A stretch of DNA of 64,000 nucleotides from Vicinamibacterales bacterium (GTDB lineage Bacteria > Acidobacteriota > Vicinamibacteria > Vicinamibacterales > UBA823). Under the pieces are notes generated by a model, which saw only the letters and a list, made by a program, of their open reading frames with translations, did not search any database and was not told the DNA's origin. Positions 27,155 through 35,577 of this stretch are shown one piece after another; positions within the stretch are counted from its first letter, which is position 1, and the number at the start of each line of letters is the position of its first letter. The translations under genes and the position numbers were made by a program. The stretch is taken from NCBI GenBank assembly GCA_036012125.1, contig DASCOS010000009.1, positions 62,001-126,000 of the forward strand, read 5' to 3'.

Positions 27155-28129
27155 TTACGCCCTTGGGTGAGACTTCCTGTAGACCATCGTTCGGTGGTCG
27201 TCAGTGAGGTTCGTGTATATCTGCGTTGTGTCCAACTCCTCGTGCCCTAGCAACTCCTGAATGGCCCGCAGATTCATACCCCGCGCCAGCAAATGCGTGG
27301 CAAATGAATGGCGCAACGCATGCGGACTGATGTGCTTAAACTCTTTAGGGTCCTCACCCATCTTTACCGCCCAAGCTTTGACATAGCGACGCACGAGGCG
27401 GTCAACACTACGTGTCGATAGTCGATGGCCACGATAATTTATGAACAAAGGGTTCTCTCGAACACGCACGGGTCGCACCGCGCGACGCGATACCGGTAAC
27501 AACTTCGCCTTCTTAATCACTTTTTTTCGTTCGGGATGGTCTAGGTAATCTTGAACGGCTTTCGCCGCAAATTGGTTGAACGGCACCTCTCGTTCCCGCC
27601 CGCCCTTACCTTTGACACGTACCAGGCGTTCGCTGAGGTCAAGGTGTTCAACGTCAAGCCCAACCAATTCACTCAATCGTAGACCCGACGCGTAAAACAC
27701 TTCGAGGATCGCTTTGTCTCGACGATCACGCCACGACTTTGTATCAGGCATGCCCAAAAGTTGTGCCATCTCGTTCACCTCAAGATGGGCTGGAAGCTTT
27801 CTCACTAGCTTGGGACTAATGATGCTCTTGACCGGATCCTCGTCGATTTGCTCCTCTCGTTGAAGATACTGTCCAAACATCTTAATCGCGGAGAGCTTTC
27901 TGGCCTGAGATTTTCCCGATAGGCCTCGTTTATACAGTTCTGCCAAGAACTCCCGGACAGCATACCGGTCAAAGTCGCTGAGGGGTACTTGATCAGCAGA
28001 CCGTCTGAGCACCTTCGCTCTAAAACAGATGAACTGATTCAGATCGCTCTCGTAAGCGCGGACGGTATGCACCGAAAGATTGCGATTCAACCGCAAATAT
28101 TCAAGAAAAGCTTTGAGTTGACTGAGCAT
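27155..28129 (-). CDS. xerC: Tyrosine recombinase XerC
   Basis: XerC resolves chromosome dimers at dif with a partner recombinase. The protein has an N-terminal SAM-like DNA-binding domain (AFLEYLRLNRNLSVHTVRAY) and all catalytic residues: Arg in SGLRLSELVG, Lys in VKGKGGRER, HALRHSF, LGHEEL and Tyr in TTQIYTNL. I chose the ATG at 28129 (324 aa), which overlaps the end of trmFO by 29 bp; a GTG at 28162 would add 11 residues. The topA-trmFO-xerC order is the same as in Firmicutes. No dif-like palindrome was found beside it. Confidence 0.93.
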   Translation of the reverse strand: MLSQLKAFLEYLRLNRNLSVHTVRAYESDLNQFICFRAKVLRRSADQVPLSDFDRYAVREFLAELYKRGLSGKSQARKLSAIKMFGQYLQREEQIDEDPVKSIISPKLVRKLPAHLEVNEMAQLLGMPDTKSWRDRRDKAILEVFYASGLRLSELVGLDVEHLDLSERLVRVKGKGGREREVPFNQFAAKAVQDYLDHPERKKVIKKAKLLPVSRRAVRPVRVRENPLFINYRGHRLSTRSVDRLVRRYVKAWAVKMGEDPKEFKHISPHALRHSFATHLLARGMNLRAIQELLGHEELDTTQIYTNLTDDHRTMVYRKSHPRA

Positions 28130-29492
28130 CGCATTCAAGTCCAACTTCAGACCGCCACACACCTAAATCCCGAAGTGCCCGCTCGGCGGTGGCTAGACGG
28201 CGTGCGGCCCTTCGCCGCGGCGCCTTAGCCAGTAGCGGCATGATACCGAAAGCAATATTGGTCGGCTGGTAGTCGCTAGGAACGGCGTGCGACACGTAGT
28301 ATGCAAGTGCCCCCAGCGCCGTGGTCCGAGGGGCAACGAGTGGTTCCCGACGCTGCACGATAGCGGCGGCGTTTAATCCGGCCATTAGGCCAGATGCCGC
28401 ACTCTCAACGTATCCCTCGACCCCTGACAACTGTCCGGCAAAGAAAAGGTCCTCACGTTGACGCGCTTGCCAAGTCTGCCGTAGAACCGTGGGCGCGTTG
28501 ATATACGTATTGCGATGAATCATACCGAATCGCACGAATTCAGCCTGCTCTAGGCCGGGGATTAGACGAAGTACACGATCTTGTTCACCCCACTTCAGTT
28601 GGGTCTGAAAGCCGACGAGACTGAAGTGATCGCCAGCTAAGTTGTCCTGCCTGAGTTGCACAACAGCGTGGGGCGGAGGCCCGCCGCCGTGTGGATCGAT
28701 AAGACCGACTGGCTTCATCGGCCCGAACCGCAGGGTATCACGACCGCGACTGGCTATTACCTCGATGGGAAGGCATCCCTCAAAAAATTTGGTGTGGTCA
28801 AAATCGTGAACCGTGGCTGACTCTGCGTTCGTTAAGGCCTCGAAGAAGCGGCCGTACTCGTCGGCCGTTAGTGGACAGTTCACATAATCACCGGATTGCT
28901 GATCAGAAGATGTGACGGATAAGGTTTCAACCGAGTCGCGTCCCCACCTCGATGCCCGAAATACACGCTTCCAATCAATTGTCTCGGCAAGCACAATTGG
29001 ACTAATCGCATCGTAAAAGTACAGATGATCGGCACCAACGAACGCTGCGATATCGGCCGATAGGCGCTCAGACGTCAACGGACCGGTCGCGATGATTGAC
29101 GGCTCCATCGGCGTAAGTCCCTTAGGAATCGCCTCAATCTCTGTCCTGTCTATTGTAATCAGCGGGTGCGCCTGCACCGCCGCAGTCACTTCATCAGCAA
29201 AGAGTTTACGGTCGACAGCTAGCGCCGTGCCTGCAGGTACCCGGGTCCGGTCCCCAGTCCGAATCACGAGGGAGCCCATCCGCCGCATTTCTTCCTTGAG
29301 AAGCCCGACAGCGTTTTCCAATTTATTACCACGGAAGGAATTACTGCACACGAGTTCAGCGAGGCGGTCGGTGGAATGAACAGCAGTTGAGCGAACCGGA
29401 CGCATTTCATACAGTCTGACCTCAACACCCATTGAAGCCGCTTGCCAAGCCGCCTCGCTACCAGCCAAACCGCCGCCAATCACATGAATCAT
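28101..29492 (-). CDS. trmFO: Folate-dependent tRNA (uracil-54-C5) methyltransferase TrmFO
   Basis: TrmFO makes ribothymidine at position 54 of tRNA, using 5,10-methylenetetrahydrofolate and FADH2. The 463-aa protein starts MIHVIGGGLAGSEAAWQ (FAD Rossmann motif), has LYEMRP, CSNSFRGNKLENAVGLLKEE and SGVEGYVESAASGL, all typical of the family. The last 30 bp overlap xerC. The start has no clear Shine-Dalgarno sequence. It lies downstream of topA with a 126 bp gap. Confidence 0.95.
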   Translation of the reverse strand: MIHVIGGGLAGSEAAWQAASMGVEVRLYEMRPVRSTAVHSTDRLAELVCSNSFRGNKLENAVGLLKEEMRRMGSLVIRTGDRTRVPAGTALAVDRKLFADEVTAAVQAHPLITIDRTEIEAIPKGLTPMEPSIIATGPLTSERLSADIAAFVGADHLYFYDAISPIVLAETIDWKRVFRASRWGRDSVETLSVTSSDQQSGDYVNCPLTADEYGRFFEALTNAESATVHDFDHTKFFEGCLPIEVIASRGRDTLRFGPMKPVGLIDPHGGGPPPHAVVQLRQDNLAGDHFSLVGFQTQLKWGEQDRVLRLIPGLEQAEFVRFGMIHRNTYINAPTVLRQTWQARQREDLFFAGQLSGVEGYVESAASGLMAGLNAAAIVQRREPLVAPRTTALGALAYYVSHAVPSDYQPTNIAFGIMPLLAKAPRRRAARRLATAERALRDLGVWRSEVGLECDAQSTQSFS

Positions 29493-29618
29493 GAAACGAT
29501 TTCGAATTGCAACCTATCTGCCAAATGTCTGATTCTTCTAATTGCGCGTGCAGAGTATCGGAACCTAGATCAAGCGGCGTGACCAGCCGACAGGCCAGGT
29601 CACGCCAGAGGTGTCACG

Positions 29619-32249
29619 CTACACAACCGCAAGTTCTTCAGACCGGATGTAGTCGCACTCATCCTTATGGCAGAGCAACTGGCGACCGTGCCGTTTAGTC
29701 ACCTTCTCCGTCAGGAAGGGCGCTTGGCACTTCGGACAGGACTCCAATAGTGGTTTGTTCCAGAGTGTGAAATCACAGTCCGGGTAATTAGCACATCCGT
29801 AAAATGCCCTCCCTCGACGGGATTTTCGCTCAACGATGTCACCGCCGTCGTTCGGACACGTGACGCCGGTACTTTTCAGCTTAATGTAGCGGCACTCCGG
29901 ATAGCTGGTGCATGCCGTGAATTCACCAAACCTTCCTTGCTTAATGATCAAATTTGAGTCACAGCGAGGGCATTTTTCATCAAGGATCTGGTCCGGCTTG
30001 GCTGCTGCCAAGCCTTGCTTCGTCGAAATGAGTTTTCGCGTCGTTTTGCAATCTGGATATCCAGAACAAGCCAGAAACTGGCCAAAGCGTCCCCTCTTGA
30101 CGACCATATCCTTACCGCAGTTCTCACAGGTCTCATCCACTTCATCCTGCCCGGCATCGCCATTCTCGAGTTCACGGGTGTTCTGGCACTGACCTTCGAC
30201 CTGCAGCAAGCCCCGAACAACCAAACGCTGCAACGTCGCCCCCGCTACGGCGTGTTTGAGAAGCACCGATTGGGCCAACCCCTTCTTGGCTTCGGCCAAC
30301 GTTTCCAGTGCGAGCAACTGGCGTGGCCCAATACGGCCAAGTTTCATCGAAGAGCCGCTCCGGGCCCGTTCCGCCAAATACTTTCTCGCGACCGGCGTCA
30401 GTTGGAAATCTGGATAGCTACTGCACGCAAGGAAGAGACCAAAGCGACCGACCTTCTTAATCATCGGGGAATTGCACTTGTCACAGACCTCGTCACTTGG
30501 CAAGCCCTCGACCTTGATGTTTGGCATCGATTCGGCCGCCTGACTTAGGTCAGCACTAAATTTTCCATAGAAATTCTCGATGGTGCCGCGATAATCGGCC
30601 TTACCATCTTCAATCTTGTCCAGTGAATCTTCCAAGTCCTTCGTGTACTCGACGTCGAGGATGTCATCAAAACTCTTAGCAAGTAGTTCCGTCACTAGTT
30701 TGCCGAGACCAGTTGGCTTAAACCGCCCTTCAATTTTCGCGACGTATTCCCGCGTCTGTAACACCCCAATGATCGCCGCATACGTGCTAGGTCGACCGAT
30801 GCCATTCTCTTCAAGTTCCTTCACGAGCGTTGCCTCACTGAACCGTGGCGGTGGTTGCGTAAATTTTTGCTCGGGACGGAGCTGTTTAAGTTCTAACTGT
30901 TCTCCTTGCTGCATCACCGGTAAGGCGCCAGACAGAATGTCGTCCCCAGGTTCGTTACTTTTCTGGCCATTCCCCTCAGTCGCGTTCTCCTCAGCGTTCA
31001 GATCGTGGGCGGCCATCCAGCCCTTAAATTTCAGCACTGATCCCTTTACCCGGAAGGTATAAAGACCGGCGCCGATATCAACAGTGGTGTCGTCGAATCG
31101 AGCAGGAGGCATCTGAGACGCGACAAATCGGTTCCAGATCATCCGGTATAGCGAGTACTGCTCACGTGTCAGATGCTCCTTAACCGTCTCGGGGTCATAC
31201 CGCATTGAAGTTGGTCGTATCGCCTCATGAGCATCCTGAGCGCCGGTTTTCGCACGAAAGGTATTCGGTGTCTTCGGTAAGTAATCGTCACCGAATACCT
31301 GCGCGATATGGGTACGAACGTCCTCGATCGCCTGGGACGAGACACGAGTTGAATCAGTCCGCATGTAGGTAATGAGCCCGACGGACCCATCGTCAGGCAA
31401 CTCGATACCTTCGTAGAGTTGCTGAGCAATCATCATCGTCCGCTTCACCGGCATTTTCGATGCCTGTTGGAGCTTGCTTGTTATGAACGGTGGGGCTGCG
31501 CTCTTCTTGCGCTCCTTTGTTGCGATCTTGTCAACGATAAATGGCTCGTTGGCAACAGCTTCGAGAACTACTTTCGATTCGCCTTCATTACCGACTTTGA
31601 TCGTTTCGCCGTCCCGCTTTGTTAGTTTTGCCTCGAACTCGTGTGGCTGACCGGCTGCAAGCCTAGCGAAGATATGCCAGTATTCTTCAGGCTGGAATCG
31701 TTCGATCGCCTGCTCACGATCACAAATCAGTCGCAAAGCCACCGATTGCACCCGACCAGCGCTTAGTCCGCGGCGCACCTTGTCCCACAAGAGCGGGCTA
31801 AGCTTATAGCCAACAAGGCGGTCTAGGACACGACGGGCCTGCTGCGCATCGACCATTCTCTGATCAATGTCACCGGGGTGTTCGAGTGCTTCAAGAATTG
31901 CAGTCTTCGTAATCTCGTTGAAGGTAAGCCTGTGAATCTTACGCTTCTTCCCGGCAAGTTCACTGGCCAGGTGCCAACCGATCGCCTCGCCCTCACGATC
32001 CGGGTCTGTTGCTACATAAATATGGACAGCATTCTTAGCCGCCGCTCGTAATTCCTTGATAACCTTCTTTCGGCCAGGAATCGGTTCGTACGCCGGAATG
32101 AACCCCTCGTCAATATCTACACCCAATTTACTCTTCGGTAGATCACGAATGTGTCCCATTGAGGCGACGACCTTAAAGTCCTTGCCGAGGTACTTATTGA
32201 TGGTCTTTGCTTTCGCGGGCGATTCAACCACCATTAGCGACTTAGGCAT
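29619..32249 (-). CDS. topA: DNA topoisomerase I with an in-frame insertion in its first zinc ribbon
   Basis: TopA relaxes negative supercoils. The TOPRIM domain starts MPKSLMVVESPAKAKTI, with TDPDREGE at residues 81-88, and the catalytic Tyr295 is in GLITYMRTDST. I chose the ATG at 32249 (876 aa), which has GAGGG 8-9 nt upstream; the frame is open for 20 further codons. The C-terminus has several four-Cys zinc ribbons (CENCGKDM, CPRCDSNL, CPNDGGD and CPKCQAP blocks). The first ribbon, CDKCNSPM...ACSSYPD, is split: 73 residues separate SYPD from the CQNTREL that normally follows directly. Whether the last ribbon still folds cannot be said from sequence alone. Confidence 0.96.
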   Translation of the reverse strand: MPKSLMVVESPAKAKTINKYLGKDFKVVASMGHIRDLPKSKLGVDIDEGFIPAYEPIPGRKKVIKELRAAAKNAVHIYVATDPDREGEAIGWHLASELAGKKRKIHRLTFNEITKTAILEALEHPGDIDQRMVDAQQARRVLDRLVGYKLSPLLWDKVRRGLSAGRVQSVALRLICDREQAIERFQPEEYWHIFARLAAGQPHEFEAKLTKRDGETIKVGNEGESKVVLEAVANEPFIVDKIATKERKKSAAPPFITSKLQQASKMPVKRTMMIAQQLYEGIELPDDGSVGLITYMRTDSTRVSSQAIEDVRTHIAQVFGDDYLPKTPNTFRAKTGAQDAHEAIRPTSMRYDPETVKEHLTREQYSLYRMIWNRFVASQMPPARFDDTTVDIGAGLYTFRVKGSVLKFKGWMAAHDLNAEENATEGNGQKSNEPGDDILSGALPVMQQGEQLELKQLRPEQKFTQPPPRFSEATLVKELEENGIGRPSTYAAIIGVLQTREYVAKIEGRFKPTGLGKLVTELLAKSFDDILDVEYTKDLEDSLDKIEDGKADYRGTIENFYGKFSADLSQAAESMPNIKVEGLPSDEVCDKCNSPMIKKVGRFGLFLACSSYPDFQLTPVARKYLAERARSGSSMKLGRIGPRQLLALETLAEAKKGLAQSVLLKHAVAGATLQRLVVRGLLQVEGQCQNTRELENGDAGQDEVDETCENCGKDMVVKRGRFGQFLACSGYPDCKTTRKLISTKQGLAAAKPDQILDEKCPRCDSNLIIKQGRFGEFTACTSYPECRYIKLKSTGVTCPNDGGDIVERKSRRGRAFYGCANYPDCDFTLWNKPLLESCPKCQAPFLTEKVTKRHGRQLLCHKDECDYIRSEELAVV
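30189..30407 (-). other. 219-bp in-frame insertion inside topA, PriA winged-helix-like
   Basis: Codons 615-687 of topA (73 residues, an exact multiple of 3) lie between ACSSYPD and CQNTREL, two pieces that join into a normal TopA zinc ribbon if the insert is removed. The insert reads FQLTPVARKYLAER at its start and GPRQLLALETLAE, then LQRLVVRGLLQVEG at its end. This pattern (LTP, then GPRQ..AL..LA, then LV.RGLL) resembles, from memory, the winged-helix segment of PriA helicases. I see no target-site duplication or inverted ends. Confidence 0.6.
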
Positions 32250-32328
32250 CGTTGCAACCCTCAACCTCTTCCGTCGGCCGACCACAGCGTGGTTAATGCC
32301 GAAAGACACCCCCTGAACTACGTTACCA

Positions 32329-32348
32329 TTTTCCGTTTATACGGAAAA
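32329..32348. repeat. Palindrome in the topA-TPR gene divergent region
   Basis: TTTTCCGT (32329-32336) and ACGGAAAA (32341-32348) are perfect 8-nt inverted arms around TTAT. The site is about 80 bp upstream of topA. It could be an operator for an unknown regulator, or a small bidirectional terminator, but no long T run follows on either strand. The rest of the 337-bp region (32250-32586) holds a candidate promoter at 32530-32559 and nothing else I recognise. Confidence 0.35.
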
Positions 32349-32529
32349 AACGCCCTATCTAAAGGCATTTAATGAGTGGCCTCCAGCTAGGAACGAGCAC
32401 TCTCCCAAAAGGTATCGTCCAGTCACTCCAGAACCTTTGCTTAAACCGAAATAATGTCCTGAATTGGAAGGGGCTTTCCAGAACAGAATGCCAGCGGGAC
32501 AGCTTCTATTACGGAACAAGTGAAACTAC

Positions 32530-32559
32530 TTGCACCGCTTAAGTGTCCCTGACTATAGT
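32530..32559 (+). promoter_or_regulatory. Candidate promoter of the TPR lipoprotein pair
   Basis: A -10 box TATAGT (32554-32559) and a weak -35 TTGCAC (32530-32535) are 18 bp apart. They would start transcription near 32566, shortly before the GTG/ATG start of the TPR gene. Confidence 0.4.
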
Positions 32560-32586
32560 TGAACCTTAGAGATTCTTGTGGTCGAA

Positions 32587-32925
32587 ATGAATTTGCGTAT
32601 CGCTCTCCTGTTGACCCTAGCTACCATGTCAACGGCCGTCTCAGCCGATGACCGCTCTGATGCGAAACGTCAGGTGGAGTTTGGCATCGAAGTCGCCGAA
32701 CGCGGCTTGTGGCGTGAAGCTACATATCGGTGGAACCGAGCTGTGGAGATTGATCCCACCTATGCAGCCGCCTGGAACAACCTTGCCATCGCCTACGAAC
32801 ATGCGGGCAAATTCGATGATGCTCGTAAAGCATACGAGCAAGCTGGCAAACTCGACCCTGACAATCTGACCATACAGCAGAATTTTGACCTATTCAAAGA
32901 GCTCAATGAGCGTACGACTCGCTAG
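32587..32925 (+). CDS. Small secreted TPR protein
   Basis: The 112-aa protein starts with a signal peptide (MNLRIALLLTLATMSTAVSA) followed by about 90 residues with two tetratricopeptide repeats (AERGLWREATYRWNRAVEID and AAWNNLAIAYEHAGKFDDAR). TPR units bind other proteins. It overlaps the next gene, a lipoprotein, by 20 bp, so the two are likely made together and may interact at the envelope. I chose the ATG at 32587; a GTG three codons upstream is also possible. The function is unknown. Confidence 0.8.
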   Translation: MNLRIALLLTLATMSTAVSADDRSDAKRQVEFGIEVAERGLWREATYRWNRAVEIDPTYAAAWNNLAIAYEHAGKFDDARKAYEQAGKLDPDNLTIQQNFDLFKELNERTTR

Positions 32926-33673
32926 CAGCGCAGTGGCTCTCGCTTTACTAACGGCATGCAGTAGCGCAGGTTCGCTTCACGAAGTGGCGATCGAAACGCC
33001 TCTCCAACCAAAGCTCGACGTCTCGTCCTTCAGTCACATTCTCATCGCCGGATTTATTGTCGGCGGTAGTGACGAAGTCGATGCCAACCGTGAGACTGCG
33101 CGTCTGTTACGTAGTCAACTCAGAAATCGATCAGATCTTCGGGTGGTTGAGGCCGATGTACTGTCACTAACCGAAATGGCTCTCCGAAAAGAGGTCGGCG
33201 AGGGCTTTAATGATGCCGTTCCGCTCGCCGAACCAAATACGATCGCTGAGGAACAGGAGTTGGAGGAATACGAGCGGGTCTTTGCTGACCTCGGCTTCTG
33301 GCAAGAACTTGGTGCCAGTCACCAGCAACCGCTGATCGTGACAGGCACGGTGTTGTTCACACCACATGCGCGCGCCGGCTTTGTTACGCAGGAGCAGGAA
33401 TCCTATGATTCGTTCGGGCGACGACGTGTCGTTCCAATTCGTGCCTACCGAGAGCGTACTGGCTACGTTCTTAGCCCGAAATTCGTCTTCATTGATGGAC
33501 GGACAGGCGCCACTTTGTACACTGAGTCACACCGAGAAGAGATCCTGTACGAGGCCGAGCAGAACACACCGGCACTTTCCTCATATTTTGAGTTAATGGA
33601 CCGACTACTCCCAACCTTCCTGAGCGCACTAAGTACGCAGACCATTCGCGGCACACGTATACTACTAAGGTAG
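32906..33673 (+). CDS. Hypothetical lipoprotein (predicted periplasmic)
   Basis: The start ATG at 32906 (overlapping the TPR gene by 20 bp) gives MSVRLASSAVALALLTACSS, a lipoprotein signal with lipobox Cys19. The frame is open 7 codons further. The 255-aa mature part shows ETARLLRSQLRNRSDLRVVE and later VTGTVLFTP, which may resemble TolB-N/curli-assembly-like small domains, but I could not assign a family. Together with the small TPR gene it forms a two-gene unit. Confidence 0.72.
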   Translation: MSVRLASSAVALALLTACSSAGSLHEVAIETPLQPKLDVSSFSHILIAGFIVGGSDEVDANRETARLLRSQLRNRSDLRVVEADVLSLTEMALRKEVGEGFNDAVPLAEPNTIAEEQELEEYERVFADLGFWQELGASHQQPLIVTGTVLFTPHARAGFVTQEQESYDSFGRRRVVPIRAYRERTGYVLSPKFVFIDGRTGATLYTESHREEILYEAEQNTPALSSYFELMDRLLPTFLSALSTQTIRGTRILLR

Positions 33674-33713
33674 CCTTGGCCTGATCTTGGCGTTTCCCTC
33701 ACAAGCTCTTATT

Positions 33714-33743
33714 TTGCAGAGACATCTAACGGAGTGATACTCT
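33714..33743 (+). promoter_or_regulatory. Candidate promoter of the rplU operon
   Basis: An extended -10 (TGATACTCT, core TACTCT at 33738-33743) with a weak -35 TTGCAG (33714-33719) 18 bp upstream would start a leader of about 108 nt before rplU. A short GGGTGC...GTGCCC pairing is possible in that leader, but I see no convincing L21-type structure. Confidence 0.4.
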
Positions 33744-33857
33744 AGGGTGCTGGCGGTGCCCATCCTAGCTTCCCAGTGGTAGCCCGTCGGTTCACACTTA
33801 GGCTATTTGGGGTCCTTGGATTGGCATGGCTCGAATATGAATTAAGGAGCGTTGGCG

Positions 33858-34172
33858 GTGTATGCAATCATTCAAAGCGGTGGGCGGCAGGTTCGGGTGA
33901 GCCCGGGCACGCTGGTCACGATCGACCGAGTCCCTAAGGCAGCTGGACAGGAAATCAGTTTCGACCGAGTACTGCTGATCGGCAAGGACGGCGGAGAGAT
34001 TGTTACTGGTTCGCCTTATGTGACGGAGGCGTCAGTTGTGGGTGTTGTCGATGCTGTGGTCCGTGGACCGAAAATTAGAGTTTTTCAGAAGAAGCGTCGC
34101 AAGGGGATGCGACGGACTTTAGGGCACCGGAGTGTACTAACGCGTGTCCGGGTTAAAGACATTCGCGCATAG
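33858..34172 (+). CDS. rplU: 50S ribosomal protein L21
   Basis: L21 is an RNA-binding protein of the large subunit. The protein reads MYAIIQSGGRQVRVSPG, the usual L21 start, and ends with KRRKGMRRTLGHRSVLTRVRVKDI. I chose the GTG at 33858 because AAGGAG lies 8 nt upstream; a TTG two codons earlier would have only 2 nt to the ribosome-binding site. It heads rplU-rpmA-obg-nadD-rsfS. Confidence 0.95.
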   Translation: MYAIIQSGGRQVRVSPGTLVTIDRVPKAAGQEISFDRVLLIGKDGGEIVTGSPYVTEASVVGVVDAVVRGPKIRVFQKKRRKGMRRTLGHRSVLTRVRVKDIRA

Positions 34173-34205
34173 ACATAAAGCCATATTTCCCCTAGGTACG
34201 AAGCG

Positions 34206-34466
34206 ATGGCACATAAAAAGGGACAAGGCAGTTCAAGGAACGGACGAGACAGTAATGCCCAGCGGCTGGGTGTCAAGAAATACGACGGCAATCTAGTCCC
34301 TGGTGGAGCTATTCTAATCCGGCAACGCGGGCGACGTTTTCGACCAGGCCTCAACGTTGGATTGGGTAAAGACGATACGCTCTTTGCAAAGACTTCTGGC
34401 CGAGTGCGCTTTGAGGACCACGGAGCTCGTGGCCGAGTCATTAGCGTGCTTCCCCTCGAAACCTGA
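34206..34466 (+). CDS. rpmA: 50S ribosomal protein L27
   Basis: L27 reaches the peptidyl-transferase centre. The protein starts [20 protein letters not shown], with no N-terminal extension of the Firmicutes type, and continues with GVKKYDG and [16 protein letters not shown]. Its length of 86 aa is normal. It lies 33 bp after rplU and 55 bp before obg. Confidence 0.96.
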   Translation: MAHKKGQGSSRNGRDSNAQRLGVKKYDGNLVPGGAILIRQRGRRFRPGLNVGLGKDDTLFAKTSGRVRFEDHGARGRVISVLPLET

Positions 34467-34521
34467 ATCTCGAGTCATCTTACCGCGCTTCAATAATGTT
34501 TTGGGCGCTGCAACCGCTCCC

Positions 34522-35577
34522 ATGTTCGTCGACGAAGTCGACATCCACGTCACCGCCGGCCACGGCGGTCGAGGCTGCCTGAGTTTTCGCCGAGAGAAGT
34601 TCGTCCCTCGAGGAGGTCCTGACGGCGGCGATGGTGGCTGTGGAGGCTCCATTCACATCATCGCCAGTCCCCATCACAACACACTGGTTCACTACCGATT
34701 TCATCCTGAGTTTCGTGCGCGGCGCGGCGCACATGGTGAGGGTGCGAATCGAAGTGGACGTAACGGCGGCGACCTCGAACTCGAAGTGCCAGTGGGCACC
34801 ATCGTCTATGAAATGGCCGAAGATGGACCCATCGAATTGGCCGATCTGACCGATGTTGGTCAGCAGTTGCTCGCTGCTAAAGGTGGGTTGGGCGGCCGCG
34901 GCAACGCCAGATTTGCAACTTCGACCAACCAAGCGCCCCGTCATGCGGAACCTGGACTCGAAGGTGAAGACCGGCAACTACGGCTGAGGCTAAAGCTGCT
35001 AGCCGACGTAGGAATCGTCGGGTTCCCGAACGTGGGAAAATCGACTCTCATCGCACACATCTCAGCCGCACGACCAAAGATTGCAGACTATCCCTTCACC
35101 ACACTGTCTCCTAATCTTGGTGTCGTGGGCCTGTCAGATAACCGCAGTTTTGTTGTCGCGGACATACCAGGTCTTATTGAAGGCGCCCACAGTGGCTATG
35201 GCCTAGGACATCGGTTTCTCAGTCATCTTGAGCGCACCAAGGTTCTGGTACACATCATCGACGTATCATCGGCGTCGGGTCGCGACCCGCTTAACGACTA
35301 CGATGCGATCCGTCGTGAACTAGCCCTCTACTCCACCGATCCAAATGACGAAGTCAGGCCGCTTGACCAGCGACCTCAGGTAGTCGCCGCGAACAAGATT
35401 GATGCATTAGACGAACCGTCAAGGCTCGATCGTCTTAGTGCAGTGCTTCGCGAGCAGGAAGTGCCCGTTTATCCAATTTCCGCCGTCACCGGTGAGGGAC
35501 TGCAACCGCTGCTTGAGGCCCTCTGGCAAACTGTGTCGGGAACCGCTCAATCGGTCCCGCCGGCAACACAAAAATGA
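34522..35577 (+). CDS. obg: GTPase Obg/CgtA
   Basis: Obg binds the 50S subunit and links ribosome assembly to stress. The N-terminal glycine-rich Obg fold starts MFVDEVDIHVTAGHGGRGCL and contains GGDGGCGGSIH. The G domain has G1 GFPNVGKS, DYPFTTLSPNLGVV, G3 DIPGLIEGAHSGYGLGHRF and G4 NKID. The ATG at 34522 (351 aa) gives the normal start; the frame is open 55 codons further into rpmA. No C-terminal OCT domain is present. nadD overlaps its stop by 4 bp. Confidence 0.96.
   Translation: MFVDEVDIHVTAGHGGRGCLSFRREKFVPRGGPDGGDGGCGGSIHIIASPHHNTLVHYRFHPEFRARRGAHGEGANRSGRNGGDLELEVPVGTIVYEMAEDGPIELADLTDVGQQLLAAKGGLGGRGNARFATSTNQAPRHAEPGLEGEDRQLRLRLKLLADVGIVGFPNVGKSTLIAHISAARPKIADYPFTTLSPNLGVVGLSDNRSFVVADIPGLIEGAHSGYGLGHRFLSHLERTKVLVHIIDVSSASGRDPLNDYDAIRRELALYSTDPNDEVRPLDQRPQVVAANKIDALDEPSRLDRLSAVLREQEVPVYPISAVTGEGLQPLLEALWQTVSGTAQSVPPATQK

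Noticed and set aside
33744-33857. L21 leader autoregulatory element before rplU
   Set aside because: Only short G-U-containing pairings are seen, so I cannot support the known L21 leader structure.
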